DNA of 64,000 nt from Paenibacillus doosanensis (GCF_025060755.1 NZ_JANYUY010000011.1:62001-126000), one strand, 5' to 3'; counted from the first letter of the stretch, positions 8,354 through 18,120 are shown. Notes: generated from the sequence alone by a model not told the origin. Numbers and translations: made by a program.

Positions 8354-9370
8354 TTAACGCTCCACGTCTCTGACGGCTTGATCCATAGCGCGAACAATAT
8401 CACGTTCGGAAGCCATCGGCGTATCGCCGGCTACGGTGTGCGCCAGCATCCCGGCAGCCGCCGCAAAAGCGACGGTTCTCTGCGGTTCGAGTCCTTCCAG
8501 CTCTCCGTGAATGATCCCGCTTGCAAAAGCGTCTCCGGCCCCGATCCGGTCATACACCGGGAACGAAAGAAGATCGGAATAGACGAAAGCCCCTTCTTTA
8601 AAAAGATAGCCCTTCAAGCTATGGCGGTTATCGCTTTGGATAGACCGGTGCGTTCCGGCGGCCGCCTGCAGACCGTAACGTTCGGCGACGACCGGAATCA
8701 GCTCCTCCAGCTGCTCTTCCCTCGACGTGCGGCTTGTAGGCAGTCCAAGCACATGAATCGCATCCTTTTCGTTCATGAAGACGATATCCGCGAGGCGCAG
8801 CATGTCTTCATAATGCGGCTTGGCTTTGGCGTAACCTTCGTCTCCCCACAAGCCCGGCCGGTAGTTGCAGTCGAATATCACCTTGCCGCCGCGCTCTTTT
8901 ACCGCCCGGGCAAAAGCTTTCATCGCCTCCCTGACGGTATCGTTCATCGCCAGCGTAATGCCGCAGAAATGAGCGGCGTCCACTTCGCCCGCGATGCCCT
9001 CAAAGTCGTAGGTTCCGGCCGGAGCCGTATTGAAGCTGCTTTCCTGGCGATTGGAGTAAGTGACACGGCCAGGCCTGTGTCCAAAGCCGTTCTCAAAGAA
9101 ATACATGCCGATATACGCCCCGCCTCTAAGCACGCGGTTCGTATTCACTCCGAGCTTCCGCAAATAAGCTTCGGCCGCATCCCCCAGCGGGTTATCCGGC
9201 AGTCTGGACACCAGACGCCCGTCGTGGCCGTATCGGGACAAGGCCGAAGCGACATTGACGCCGGTTCCCGAAAAGGAATAGCTGAGCATACTGCTCTGTG
9301 CTAGAAGATCATGCCCCGGCACCGTAAGGCGCATCATGACCTCTCCAAATGCAGCTATACGCTTAGGCAT
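8354..9370 (-). CDS. kdgK: PfkB-family sugar kinase, probable 2-keto-3-deoxygluconate kinase
   Basis: 338 residues of the ribokinase/PfkB fold. The C-terminal signature DRIGAGDAF has the catalytic Asp at 280, and the N-terminal substrate loop reads FSGTGVNVASALSRYG. The sequence FDCNYRPGLW is typical of 2-keto-3-deoxygluconate kinases. The start (ATGCCTAAGCG) overlaps the 3' end of the aldolase gene by 8 bases, so translation is coupled. In context it would phosphorylate the 2-keto-3-deoxy sugar acid made by the DgaE-like lyase, giving the 6-phosphate that the DgaF-like aldolase splits. Phosphorylation by this kinase would explain the absence of a PTS in the operon. Confidence 0.85.
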   Translation of the reverse strand: MPKRIAAFGEVMMRLTVPGHDLLAQSSMLSYSFSGTGVNVASALSRYGHDGRLVSRLPDNPLGDAAEAYLRKLGVNTNRVLRGGAYIGMYFFENGFGHRPGRVTYSNRQESSFNTAPAGTYDFEGIAGEVDAAHFCGITLAMNDTVREAMKAFARAVKERGGKVIFDCNYRPGLWGDEGYAKAKPHYEDMLRLADIVFMNEKDAIHVLGLPTSRTSREEQLEELIPVVAERYGLQAAAGTHRSIQSDNRHSLKGYLFKEGAFVYSDLLSFPVYDRIGAGDAFASGIIHGELEGLEPQRTVAFAAAAGMLAHTVAGDTPMASERDIVRAMDQAVRDVER

Positions 9371-10118
9371 AATGATCCGCCAGCTTCGTCATCATTCCGT
9401 GCAGCTTCTGCACATCGCGGATGATCGTCAGACCGGTAGAAGCGTCGATGATGGAAGAATAAACGTGCGGAATGACCTGAGGCACGCCGGCTTCCAGCGC
9501 AATGCGCAAAATCGCTTCAAAGTTGTCCAAATCGATGCCGCCCGTAGGTTCCAACGCGAAACCGGCCTCTGCGCAAGCTTTTGCAACGGCACGCAGCTCG
9601 TCTTCCCGCTGCAGTCCCTGCATCGGGAAATATTTCAGAGCGTTGCCGCCCATATCCCTGACCAATGCGATGGCCGCCTCGACAGGCACCACGGCCAGCT
9701 CCTGCTGTGCCGCGCTGACCGGACCCGTAGAAATATTGACGAAGCCCGGACGGCCTGTCGGCGAGACAAGGCTGTTGATCCAGCTGTCTTTCCCGCCGAG
9801 GTTGGCGCGGGTCGCTCCTACCGCCGGAAATACCTGATTGATATGGCTGCCCGGATAATGCTTGGCGATTTCCGCAACGACAGCGGCTTGCCGGTTATCG
9901 CCGGCGCCCAGACCGATGGAAACCGCATCGTCAATTTCCCGGCCGTATGCTTTCATCGCTTCTACAGCTTCCGGCACCGTAGCGTAATCTTTGGATAAGA
10001 CGCCGACCAGCACATGTCCTTCCGCAGCCTCAAACACCTCCTTGGCGTTGGAAATGTTTTTGGCCAGAACGTTTAAAGCCACCCGATGATTGTAAAATCT
10101 TTTTGCGATCTCAGACAT
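9363..10118 (-). CDS. dgaF: DgaF-like 2-keto-3-deoxy-6-phosphogluconate aldolase
   Basis: 251 residues with the features of the KDGP aldolase family that pairs with DgaE: NHRVALNVLAKN at the start, GLGAGDNRQ, and ALKYFPMQGL with the probable Schiff-base lysine at 162, then PTGGIDLDNF. The expected reaction is cleavage of 2-keto-3-deoxy-6-phosphogluconate to pyruvate and glyceraldehyde 3-phosphate. It overlaps the upstream PLP enzyme by 8 bases and the downstream kinase by 8 bases. The ATG has a GGAGG ribosome site. It is distinct from the classical Eda family. The substrate is inferred from family and context. Confidence 0.85.
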   Translation of the reverse strand: MSEIAKRFYNHRVALNVLAKNISNAKEVFEAAEGHVLVGVLSKDYATVPEAVEAMKAYGREIDDAVSIGLGAGDNRQAAVVAEIAKHYPGSHINQVFPAVGATRANLGGKDSWINSLVSPTGRPGFVNISTGPVSAAQQELAVVPVEAAIALVRDMGGNALKYFPMQGLQREDELRAVAKACAEAGFALEPTGGIDLDNFEAILRIALEAGVPQVIPHVYSSIIDASTGLTIIRDVQKLHGMMTKLADHYA

Positions 10119-11223
10119 GGTTAGAACCTCCTACTATTTCCCGGATTCTGGATTCGATGATCATGATGTCGTCGCCCGCCAGCGGACGGGGATCGATGTC
10201 AAAGTATCCTTGTCTTACTCCGTAATCCCGCGTATAAACGGCGATATCGCCGTTTTGCAGCTCATCGTTCAACCGTTTGGCGCTGATCCCCGTCACCGCT
10301 TCGTCCACCTTGACGCGGCCTCTATAGATCGCCCGGCCCGCTTCGTCCTGGACGATGGTCACGTCCAGACCCGGAATCCGGCTGAGCGGCATCAAAGCCT
10401 GCAATGAAGCTTTCTCCTGCTCGCTGTTATCCTGCTTCACGGCATATTCATCCAGCGCCTGAAGCAGACCGAACGTCGTTTCTTTGCCGACCTTCATGCT
10501 GCGGCCGATGCCGTGCAGCTGCACTTTCAGCCATTCGATATAGGTCCGCTTCCCGGCTACGATGCCGGAGGTCGGACCTTCGATCGCTTTGGAGCCGCTG
10601 TAAATCGCCAAATCCGATACTTTTACATATTTTTGCAAATCTTCCTCGGCCGCCGCATCGACGATGAGCGGAACCCCTTTACGCTGCGCAACTTCCCATG
10701 CCTCCTCCACGGAGATCATATTTTTTTGCACGGCATGATGGGATTTCACATAGAGGATGGCCGCCGTCTTATCCGAAACGGCATCGGCTATATGCTCGGC
10801 CCGCCCTTCATTCGCATATCCGACTTCGACAATTTTGCCGCCGCCGAGGTACACCATCGTTTCGACCGGAGCGCCGTATTGCACGTTATGGCCTTTCAGC
10901 ATGATGATTTCGCTTTGTTCAATCGGCTCCTGATGCAGGCGCACGCTTCTTCGGCGGTCGCCCTTCGTGACGATCGCCGCAACGGACAGCGCAATGCCGC
11001 TGGAAGCGGAATTGACGACGACCGCAGCTTCGGAACCGACATGCCGGGCGACGTAATCGCCCGCTTTATCCACCAGATCGGCAATCTCCACATAGCTCTG
11101 CCCGCCTTGTCTCATCGCTTCCATAACGGTATCCGTCGGCGCCGAAACGCCGAGAATGCTCATCCGGCCGCTTGCGTTAATAACCCGTTTCAGTCCGTAT
11201 TTAGCACTTAATGAGTTTGTCAC
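10111..11223 (-). CDS. dgaE: DgaE-like PLP-dependent ammonia lyase (SelA-related)
   Basis: 370 residues with the SelA-type fold-I PLP enzyme pattern. It starts YGLKRVINASGRMSILGVS, has IVDAAAEED with the Asp that contacts the pyridinium, and SGSKAIEGPTSG with the PLP lysine at about 212. The start is GTG at 11223, overlapping the upstream amidohydrolase by 23 bases. DgaE of enteric bacteria removes ammonia from D-glucosaminate 6-phosphate to give a 2-keto-3-deoxy acid. Here a separate kinase follows, so the substrate could be an unphosphorylated 2-amino-2-deoxy sugar acid. The gene order amidohydrolase, SelA-like, aldolase is the conserved trio known from Enterococcus (EF0837-EF0839). Confidence 0.85.
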   Translation of the reverse strand: MTNSLSAKYGLKRVINASGRMSILGVSAPTDTVMEAMRQGGQSYVEIADLVDKAGDYVARHVGSEAAVVVNSASSGIALSVAAIVTKGDRRRSVRLHQEPIEQSEIIMLKGHNVQYGAPVETMVYLGGGKIVEVGYANEGRAEHIADAVSDKTAAILYVKSHHAVQKNMISVEEAWEVAQRKGVPLIVDAAAEEDLQKYVKVSDLAIYSGSKAIEGPTSGIVAGKRTYIEWLKVQLHGIGRSMKVGKETTFGLLQALDEYAVKQDNSEQEKASLQALMPLSRIPGLDVTIVQDEAGRAIYRGRVKVDEAVTGISAKRLNDELQNGDIAVYTRDYGVRQGYFDIDPRPLAGDDIMIIESRIREIVGGSNHV

Positions 11224-12316
11224 CTATGATTGCCCCTTTCGCTTCAATTCGCCGTGCCGCCGTTCTCGTTTCGCCTTCCGAATCGATCAGCTCGAGCGAG
11301 CGTTCCTCCAGCCCGAACAAGGTCAGATTGGCCCGGTCGCCGACCCGGATTCGCCCGAGCTCCGGCCGTTTCAGCCACTCGGCAGCCCGCACCGTCACCC
11401 AATCGACGGTTTGCTCGAGCGTATAACCGAGGCAGAGAAATTTGCTGAGCAGGTTGGACATGCTGTACACGGGGCCGTTCAGCCGGTTCCCGCGATAAAT
11501 GTCCGTGCTGATCGTGTTCGGGTCTATGCCATGCCGCTTGGCGGCTTCCGCCACCCGGAACGAAAAGCTCGCCGTCCCGTGCCCGACGTCCAGATGAACG
11601 CCGCGGCGCACGGCTTCCCGAAGCACATCCAGCGGTTTGCCTTCTTCGTCAAACAGATTGTTGCTCTTTCCGTTCAAGTAGTGCGTCACCACATCCCCGC
11701 CGCACAGCAGCGGCATCACTTCGCGGATATCCGGCGGCGCCGAGCCGATATGAACCATCAGCGGCAGCCCTGTCCGCTCGGACAGCTCGCGGGCAATCCG
11801 CAGCGGTTGAATGCCGCTTTCCCCGACAACGCTTCGGCTGATTCTCGCCTTCAAGCCGACGATAAGATCGGGATGCTCCGATACGGCCTGCAGCAGCTTG
11901 TCCCGATCGATCCATTCCAGCCGGCTTAACTCGTCGATTCGTTTCAATCCGATTCGCGAAATATTCAAAAAGGCCAACAGCCGGGTATCCGCTTTCCGCC
12001 CTCCGGCAGCCAGATCGCCGATCCGGTCCGCGCCGCAGCTTCCGGCATCGACAATCGTGGTGACTCCCTGCTTGACCCCGATTTCATCGATTTCGTCGCC
12101 ATACGGATCAAACTCCGGAAAGGCGTGAACATGCAGATCAATCCAGCCGCTGGATACATATGTACCGGGCCGCTCCCAAATTTCCGTTCCCGAGTCCGCA
12201 CGGCAAAGAGCCGTCCCTCCGGGAACAATATCCGTAATGATTCCGGCGTTAATCGCCACATCCACTTCTTCTCCGCCCACCAGGCGGACACGCCGCAGCA
12301 ATATGTTTCGATCCAT
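11201..12316 (-). CDS. Amidohydrolase/deacetylase-family metallohydrolase (EF0837-like)
   Basis: 371 residues of the amidohydrolase superfamily. DLHVH (His62, His64) supplies the first metal ligands. Further candidates are a Lys in VGLKARISRS that can be carbamylated, MVHIG, VVTHYLNGK, and STDIYRG with the last-strand Asp. No signal peptide is seen. The ATG has a GGAGGT site. In the conserved trio with the DgaE- and DgaF-like genes it is often named a deacetylase, and a role in removing an N-acyl group before deamination would fit, but the physiological substrate of this family is not settled. It lies 87 bases after the GH3 stop, so it probably belongs to the same transcript. Confidence 0.82.
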   Translation of the reverse strand: MDRNILLRRVRLVGGEEVDVAINAGIITDIVPGGTALCRADSGTEIWERPGTYVSSGWIDLHVHAFPEFDPYGDEIDEIGVKQGVTTIVDAGSCGADRIGDLAAGGRKADTRLLAFLNISRIGLKRIDELSRLEWIDRDKLLQAVSEHPDLIVGLKARISRSVVGESGIQPLRIARELSERTGLPLMVHIGSAPPDIREVMPLLCGGDVVTHYLNGKSNNLFDEEGKPLDVLREAVRRGVHLDVGHGTASFSFRVAEAAKRHGIDPNTISTDIYRGNRLNGPVYSMSNLLSKFLCLGYTLEQTVDWVTVRAAEWLKRPELGRIRVGDRANLTLFGLEERSLELIDSEGETRTAARRIEAKGAIIGDKLIKC

Positions 12317-12403
12317 CGGCTTACCTCCTGCCTCTTCTTGCTTACTTCTATAATAATTCAGGACAGTGCGAGAAAATATCCAATGAAATTGCGATTCTAT
12401 CCG

Positions 12404-14740
12404 TTAAATTGTAAATGATCGAACGACGCTCAATTCGGCAGAAAGCGTGCCGGTCACGCTGCCTCCCACCTTGACCTCGACCCGGCAAGGCTCTGCGGCA
12501 AATGCCATGCTCCGGTTCCAGACAGCCAGTTCATCATGCCCCAGCTCCAAAACAACGATTTGTTCTTCGCCTGGAAGCAGGCTGACTTTGCGGAAGCCTT
12601 TTAATTCGGCAACCCGGCGGGTAATTCCCGATTCAAGGGCGCGAATATACAGCTGCACGGTTTCCGCCCCGCGGACGGCGCCGGTGTTTTTCACCTTGAC
12701 GCTGACCTGGACCGTGCTGCCTGCCGCAAGCTCCGCCGCAGAAACGGATGTTTGCGAAAGCGTCAATTCGCTGTACGCAAAACGGGTATAGCTCAAACCG
12801 TAACCGAACGGATACAGCGGAGCCGAAGGCATATCGATATAATTGCGGAGACGATGCGCCGCCTTCTGGTTGTAATATACCGGCAGCTGCGCCGCGGAGC
12901 GAGGCAGCGAAACCGGCAGCCGGCCGCTCGGATTCACCTGGCCGAACAAAATCTCCCCAACGGCAAGGCCGCCTTCCATGCCCGGATACCAGGCGCACAG
13001 CAGCGCGTCCGCCAGCGGCTCCAACTCCGTCAGCTCCAGCGGGCGGCCCTGTATCATCACCGCGACGACCGGCGTACCGGTAGCGGCCACCGCCTCCGCG
13101 AGCCGCAGCTGCAAGCCGCCCGGCCGCAGGTCGGCCAGGTCCACGCCTTCGCCGCAGTCCATGTCGGATGGACTGCCTTCGGAGATGACGGCTTCTCCGT
13201 TGCCGTCAAAATCGCCGCCGAACTGGCGGGCGCTGCTGCCGCCCAGCACGAGCACAGCGGCGTCCGCTCCGGCGGCGAGCTCGACGGCCGCGGCGAAGCC
13301 GGCGTCCGACGTATCGCGGATGCCGCAGCCGAGCGCGTACACGACCTGAACCCCGGACGGCGCCGCTTGGCGGATGCCTTCCAGAACGGTGGTTCCCCGC
13401 CCCTTGCGCTGCACGCTGGTGTAATCGCCAAGCTGATTGTACAGCCGGTCGGCATTAGGGCCAATCACGGCGATTCGCCGCTGCTTGTCCGCCCTCAGCG
13501 GCAGTAGCTCGTCTTCGTTCTTCAGCAGAACGACCGATTCCCGCGCGACCTGCAAATTCAGCCGCCTCATACGGTCGCTGCCGACAATATCCAGCGGCCG
13601 CTGCTCATCGGCATACGGCCGGTCGAACAAGCCGAGCCTGAACTTGAGCGTCAGCACCCGAACGACGGCGCGATCAATGTCCGCCTCGGACACCAGCCCT
13701 CGGGCAGCCGCCTCCTCCAGCGTCGTAAAAGCTTTGTCCCATAGGCTTAAGTCCACTCCGGAGGTCAAGGCAAGCGCCCCTGCGCCTTCATGGCTTCCGG
13801 TCAAAGCCAGCAGACGGTCAACCGCCTGGCCGTCGGCCATGACGATACCGTCAAAACCCCACTCCTCCCGCAGCATGCCGGTCAGCAGCTTGTCGTTGGC
13901 ATGACAGGGCACGCCGTCGATTTCGTTGTAGGCGGCCATAAAGCCGGCCGCGCCCGCCGCGGCGCCCGCTCGCGCCGCCGGAAGATGGATTTCGCGCAGC
14001 TCGCGTTCGCCGATTTCCGCGGGCCCGGCGTTTCTCCCTCCCTGGCCTGCTCCCTGCGCGCAGAGATGCTTCAGCACCACGGCGATGCGATCGGGACCGT
14101 CCAGCTTCTCGGCATCCGTCCCCTGCATCCCTCGTACCGCGGCCGTCGTGAACGCGGCGGCCAAATAAGGGTCCTCGCTGTAGCATTCCTCGGAGCGCCC
14201 CCAGCGGGGGTCGTGAAGAATATCGAGCGCTGACACCAGTCCGATATGCGCGCCGCGGCTGCGGATTTCGGCCGCCACGCGGCCGTAAGCCTCCTCAAGC
14301 AGCTCCGGATTCCAGGTCGATCCCGCCCCCAGGTTGACCGGCAGCATCGTGCCGTCTAGCGCCTGATGCCCGTGCGGGCATTCTTCCGTCAGCAGCACGG
14401 GAATGCCGAGCCGCGAATGCTCGATCACATAACGCTGAATTTGGTTGGCTGCGGCTGCGCTCTTCTCCGCGGTAATGCCGTTCGAATAATCGACCCCGGA
14501 CCAAGGGTCGCTGCGAAACAAGCCGTATAAGGCGCCCATTCCGCCGTACGCTTCAACTTCATCTTTGAAAGCATCCGTAATGCGCAATTCCCCGTTTTCC
14601 ATCTTGTAAGCGTCCCAGCCGTACATGCGCTGATTCAACTGTCCGACCTTTTCCCTCAGCGTCATGCGGGATAATAAATCCTGCACCCGTTCCTTTATCG
14701 GCAATCCGGCTTGCTTGTATTTCTCCACCGTCCGCTTCAC
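12404..14740 (-). CDS. GH3-family beta-glycosidase (cytoplasmic)
   Basis: 778 residues. An N-terminal TIM barrel contains KHLCAQGAGQGGRNAGP in the substrate-binding loop and the nucleophile Asp303 in GFDGIVMADGQAVD. The GH3 C-terminal alpha/beta sandwich follows (RRIAVIGPNADRLYNQLGDYT), and then a fibronectin type III-like end domain from about 690. No signal peptide is seen, so it acts on imported oligosaccharides. The start is GTG at 14740, sharing GTGA with the stop of the response regulator upstream. That direct coupling of a catalytic gene to the sensor pair shows they belong to one operon. The family includes beta-glucosidases, xylosidases and N-acetylglucosaminidases, and the precise sugar cannot be read here. 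The downstream amino-sugar-acid genes make an amino-sugar glycan one possibility. Confidence 0.88.
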   Translation of the reverse strand: MKRTVEKYKQAGLPIKERVQDLLSRMTLREKVGQLNQRMYGWDAYKMENGELRITDAFKDEVEAYGGMGALYGLFRSDPWSGVDYSNGITAEKSAAAANQIQRYVIEHSRLGIPVLLTEECPHGHQALDGTMLPVNLGAGSTWNPELLEEAYGRVAAEIRSRGAHIGLVSALDILHDPRWGRSEECYSEDPYLAAAFTTAAVRGMQGTDAEKLDGPDRIAVVLKHLCAQGAGQGGRNAGPAEIGERELREIHLPAARAGAAAGAAGFMAAYNEIDGVPCHANDKLLTGMLREEWGFDGIVMADGQAVDRLLALTGSHEGAGALALTSGVDLSLWDKAFTTLEEAAARGLVSEADIDRAVVRVLTLKFRLGLFDRPYADEQRPLDIVGSDRMRRLNLQVARESVVLLKNEDELLPLRADKQRRIAVIGPNADRLYNQLGDYTSVQRKGRGTTVLEGIRQAAPSGVQVVYALGCGIRDTSDAGFAAAVELAAGADAAVLVLGGSSARQFGGDFDGNGEAVISEGSPSDMDCGEGVDLADLRPGGLQLRLAEAVAATGTPVVAVMIQGRPLELTELEPLADALLCAWYPGMEGGLAVGEILFGQVNPSGRLPVSLPRSAAQLPVYYNQKAAHRLRNYIDMPSAPLYPFGYGLSYTRFAYSELTLSQTSVSAAELAAGSTVQVSVKVKNTGAVRGAETVQLYIRALESGITRRVAELKGFRKVSLLPGEEQIVVLELGHDELAVWNRSMAFAAEPCRVEVKVGGSVTGTLSAELSVVRSFTI

Positions 14741-16320
14741 CTCTTATCGGTTTTACTTGCGCGAAGTCCTCTATATTCCTTGGGCGTCAAGCCTGTAAAC
14801 GTTTTAAACACCGACACGAAATATTTGTATTCCTTGTAGCCGACCTGATCGGCGATTTCGAACACTTTATCGTGCGTCGTCGCCAGCAGCGCTTTCGCCT
14901 GCTCGATGCGCAGCTCGTTCATATATTCCGTGAATCCTTTACCGGTGCTCTGTTTAAAAATATAACTGAAATAGCTCGGCGTAATTTTGAGCCATGCCGC
15001 CACCTCCGATGCCTTGAGGTCGCTTCGATACTGGTCGTTAATATAGCTTTTGGCTTTTTCGATAATCCAATAAGAACGGTCGATACCGTTTTTCTCGATT
15101 AATGATAGCAGCTCCGCCATATCCCGATTCGCCGCTTCCTCCAGCGCATGGTACGAATTGTAGAGATTCAGATCCGGCGAAGGACGGCTGCCGTCGAGTC
15201 CGGTCATGCCGCTTTTTCGAAGACGCTGGCGAAGCAGCGCGAACAGCTCCTCGCAGGCGGCGACAACCTCCTGCAGCAGGTAAGCTTCACGTTGGAAGAA
15301 ATGAAACAGCTCCGCCACTTCCGCTTTTAATTCCTGTTCGCCCTGCTTGAACAGCGCTGCGACCAGATTTTGCACCCGAGCCGATAAATCCAGCACTTCC
15401 TGTCGGCGGTTCCCCTGCCATTTGGCTTCATAGGCGGCATTCAGTACGGCCTCATCTTCCAGCACGTAGTATTTCAGCCTGGACGCCGCTTCCGAACAAC
15501 GCTGAGCGGTTTCATCCAATTGTCCGTACGGCTCCGACACGCCGCAGTAAAACCGCGGTTGCCCCGATGACGGCTCGGTATCCTGCCGCAGCAGCAAGTC
15601 CCATTCCCTCTCATCCATGAAACGGTCCGACGCGGCCAAGGTGATCAGCAAATTTTCATGGTCAAAGATGGAAAAAGGACGCAGCCCCGGAGACTCCAGC
15701 CGGCGGTGAAGCGCTTGAACCCACTGCTCCTGGATACGCTCGTACTGATCGGGCTTCACATCCTCGTAAAGCTCATGGAAGCATGCCAACTGACTCGCCA
15801 CAATCCGGAACTGGACGCCGTGCAGAGGCGGAGGCGCCATTTTTCCGTAGGCAATGCCGCTTCGGGCCATATTCGCCAGCCACAGCTTCACGTCATGCTC
15901 TCCGTTAGCATTCTCGCTGCTTCTGATGCCGTCCGCCACTTTCTGCACGACCTTGGTCAATTCGTCCACTTCAACCGGTTTCAGCAAATAATCGTTGACC
16001 CCGAGCCGCATCGCTTGGCGGGCGTAGCCAAAGTCCTCGTATCCGCTAATAAGGACCATCTGCGTATCCGGATAACGCTGCCTGAGCTGCGCCGCCAGCT
16101 CCAAGCCGTCCATACCGTCCATCCGGATGTCCGACAGCAAAAAATCGGCCTGCTCCTGCTCCATCAAACGGAGCGCCTCTTCGCCGTCATAAGCTTCGCC
16201 GATGACCTCGACGCCGAGCTCCTCCCAATCGATCGTGCAGCGCAAGCCCTTACAAATGATCGGCTCGTCGTCCACAATCAGCATTTTGATCCGCCGCTCC
16301 GCCGCTTCCTGTTTGCCCAT
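14737..16320 (-). CDS. YesN-type response regulator with AraC DNA-binding domain
   Basis: 527 residues. A receiver domain spans residues 12-135, with acidic DDE at 17-19, phospho-acceptor Asp64 in LLSDIRMDG, and LLKP near 117. A long middle region of about 280 residues follows, with no obvious domain name. The C-terminal AraC/XylS double helix-turn-helix (about 420-525) includes KASEVAAWLKITPSYFSYIF and FTGLTPKEYRG. The ATG has an AAGGAGG site. It lies 12 bases after the kinase gene and overlaps the GH3 gene, so it probably controls the operon beginning at 21304, where a 21-bp direct repeat overlaps the -35 region. Confidence 0.92.
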   Translation of the reverse strand: MGKQEAAERRIKMLIVDDEPIICKGLRCTIDWEELGVEVIGEAYDGEEALRLMEQEQADFLLSDIRMDGMDGLELAAQLRQRYPDTQMVLISGYEDFGYARQAMRLGVNDYLLKPVEVDELTKVVQKVADGIRSSENANGEHDVKLWLANMARSGIAYGKMAPPPLHGVQFRIVASQLACFHELYEDVKPDQYERIQEQWVQALHRRLESPGLRPFSIFDHENLLITLAASDRFMDEREWDLLLRQDTEPSSGQPRFYCGVSEPYGQLDETAQRCSEAASRLKYYVLEDEAVLNAAYEAKWQGNRRQEVLDLSARVQNLVAALFKQGEQELKAEVAELFHFFQREAYLLQEVVAACEELFALLRQRLRKSGMTGLDGSRPSPDLNLYNSYHALEEAANRDMAELLSLIEKNGIDRSYWIIEKAKSYINDQYRSDLKASEVAAWLKITPSYFSYIFKQSTGKGFTEYMNELRIEQAKALLATTHDKVFEIADQVGYKEYKYFVSVFKTFTGLTPKEYRGLRASKTDKR

Positions 16321-16332
16321 GAGATGCCCTCC

Positions 16333-18120
16333 TTAGCTTTCAGACTCCGATCCGGGAAGTCTCAGACGGATTCCCGTGCCTTCATCCGAGTTATGAATGA
16401 TCTCCAAACCGTACTGTTGTCCAAAAAAGATGGTGACCCGCTCATGAATATTCAAAAGTGCGCCGATGCGGTCCGCTGAACGCTCCGTATGCCTGCTCGC
16501 CAAAGCATGGCCGATTTCAGCAGCCCGGTCCGGCGGCATGCCTTTGCCGTTATCGGTTACATCGATCCAAATTTCGTCTTCCGACCTGTAGCCGATCACT
16601 TCAATGATGCCGACGGGCTTCTTTTTATCGATGCCATGCTTGATGAAGTTCTCGACCAGCGGCTGAATCGAAGCTTTGAGCGCAGGGGTCTCTTCAATTC
16701 CGGGCTCCAGATAAAGCTTGTACACTAGTTTATCTCCCAAGCGATACTGCTGCAAATATAAATAGACTTGCGCAAACTCGATTTCTTTGGCCAGCGTAGT
16801 CAGATAATTTCGGTTGCTTGCGCTGGAACGGAAAAACTTGGACAGCATCTCGATCAGACGGCTCGATTTGTCCGCTTTTTCCAGCCGTGCCGTCCACCGG
16901 ATCATATCTAAGGTGTTATACAAAAAATGCGGGTCCATCTGGTTTTGCATCAGCTTGAGCTCGGACTCCCTCTCTCTAAGCTCCAGCTTGTATTTATGTT
17001 CGATCAGCTCTTCAATGGTCATGACCATCTCGTTAAATTTACGGTTAAGCTCGGCGATTTCATCCTGAGAGTCTATAGGAACCCTGGCGCTGAAATCCCC
17101 GCCGGCTACCCGTCCCGTCTCTTTCTTCAGCCTCAGAATCGGCCGGATGATCGTCAGGTTAAAGCCGAATAAAGCGACTAAAGCCAATAGCAGGATCGCG
17201 GCCAGTATAATCATCATGATGGCCTGGACGCCGCGCAGCTGCTCGGAAATATTCGCTTCGGAGATCATCGCGATGATTGTCCAGTCGGTATTTTCCATCC
17301 GGTTGTACAAGACCAAATACCGTTTATCCTCGACCTTATAGCTGAGAAAATCCGTTTTGCCGGCCGACAGCTTCTTCAGCAGCGTTTCATCCGGAACATA
17401 ACCGCCCGGCATCGCGGCCTTGGAAGACAAGATCAGATTGCCTTCCGGTCCTACGATAAACACGCCCCCCGCTTCCGCCTCCAGCACGCCTTTTTCCAGC
17501 TGGGAAGCGATGCTGGCTTCATCCAGCCTGATCGTCAGTTCGCCGAGCGGCTGAGTAATCGTAATGTATGAATTTAAGATGCGGATCATCGATAATACTC
17601 GCGCCTGGCCGTTCCAGGAGCTTTCCAGGGTATGGCCTTCGCTCCAGAAGATGCCGCCTTTTCGCTTCACGGCTTCTTCCTTCCAGCGGCTTTCATCGCC
17701 GTTGAACGGCTCGCCCATTTTGATCTGGTTCCCGTTAAACCCGTTAATTTCGATGGAACGGATATAGCTTTTGGACATCAGCTGGAAAGTCAGAAAATTT
17801 TCAATATTGTTTTTCAAATCCGCCTTGAGCTCATTATCGAGCGGAGGACCGGTCCTTAGGTAGCTCTGCATATCGGGACTTAGAATCAGGTAGTCGGCGA
17901 TATCCTCGACCATCTTGGTCTGTTCCGATAGCTGGCTCGTCACATTGTCCAGATTGCGGCGGGTCGAGCTGATAAACTGCTCGCGCAGCACCTGATTGTA
18001 TTTGAGCTGCACAACGACGCCGACCCCTATCGTCGGCAAAATGACGAACAGCAGGAAGATGACGAGCGCCTTGCGTTTTAAACTTAAGCTGCCCAGACGC
18101 CGGATATAGCTTGTCTTCAT
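16333..18120 (-). CDS. YesM-type sensor histidine kinase
   Basis: 595 residues. A first membrane segment lies at about 19-38, then an extracellular Cache-like domain of about 260 residues. A second membrane segment (about 298-320) leads into a HAMP linker (about 322-375). The His_kinase-type dimerisation helix has the phosphorylated His398 in QMDPHFLYNTLDMIRW, and a GHKL ATPase domain follows with VTDNGKGMPP. It senses an extracellular signal, probably a sugar or a loaded binding protein, and phosphorylates the AraC-type regulator encoded next. The ATG has an AAGGAG site. It sits between the permease genes and the regulator, all in the same direction. Confidence 0.92.
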   Translation of the reverse strand: MKTSYIRRLGSLSLKRKALVIFLLFVILPTIGVGVVVQLKYNQVLREQFISSTRRNLDNVTSQLSEQTKMVEDIADYLILSPDMQSYLRTGPPLDNELKADLKNNIENFLTFQLMSKSYIRSIEINGFNGNQIKMGEPFNGDESRWKEEAVKRKGGIFWSEGHTLESSWNGQARVLSMIRILNSYITITQPLGELTIRLDEASIASQLEKGVLEAEAGGVFIVGPEGNLILSSKAAMPGGYVPDETLLKKLSAGKTDFLSYKVEDKRYLVLYNRMENTDWTIIAMISEANISEQLRGVQAIMMIILAAILLLALVALFGFNLTIIRPILRLKKETGRVAGGDFSARVPIDSQDEIAELNRKFNEMVMTIEELIEHKYKLELRERESELKLMQNQMDPHFLYNTLDMIRWTARLEKADKSSRLIEMLSKFFRSSASNRNYLTTLAKEIEFAQVYLYLQQYRLGDKLVYKLYLEPGIEETPALKASIQPLVENFIKHGIDKKKPVGIIEVIGYRSEDEIWIDVTDNGKGMPPDRAAEIGHALASRHTERSADRIGALLNIHERVTIFFGQQYGLEIIHNSDEGTGIRLRLPGSESES

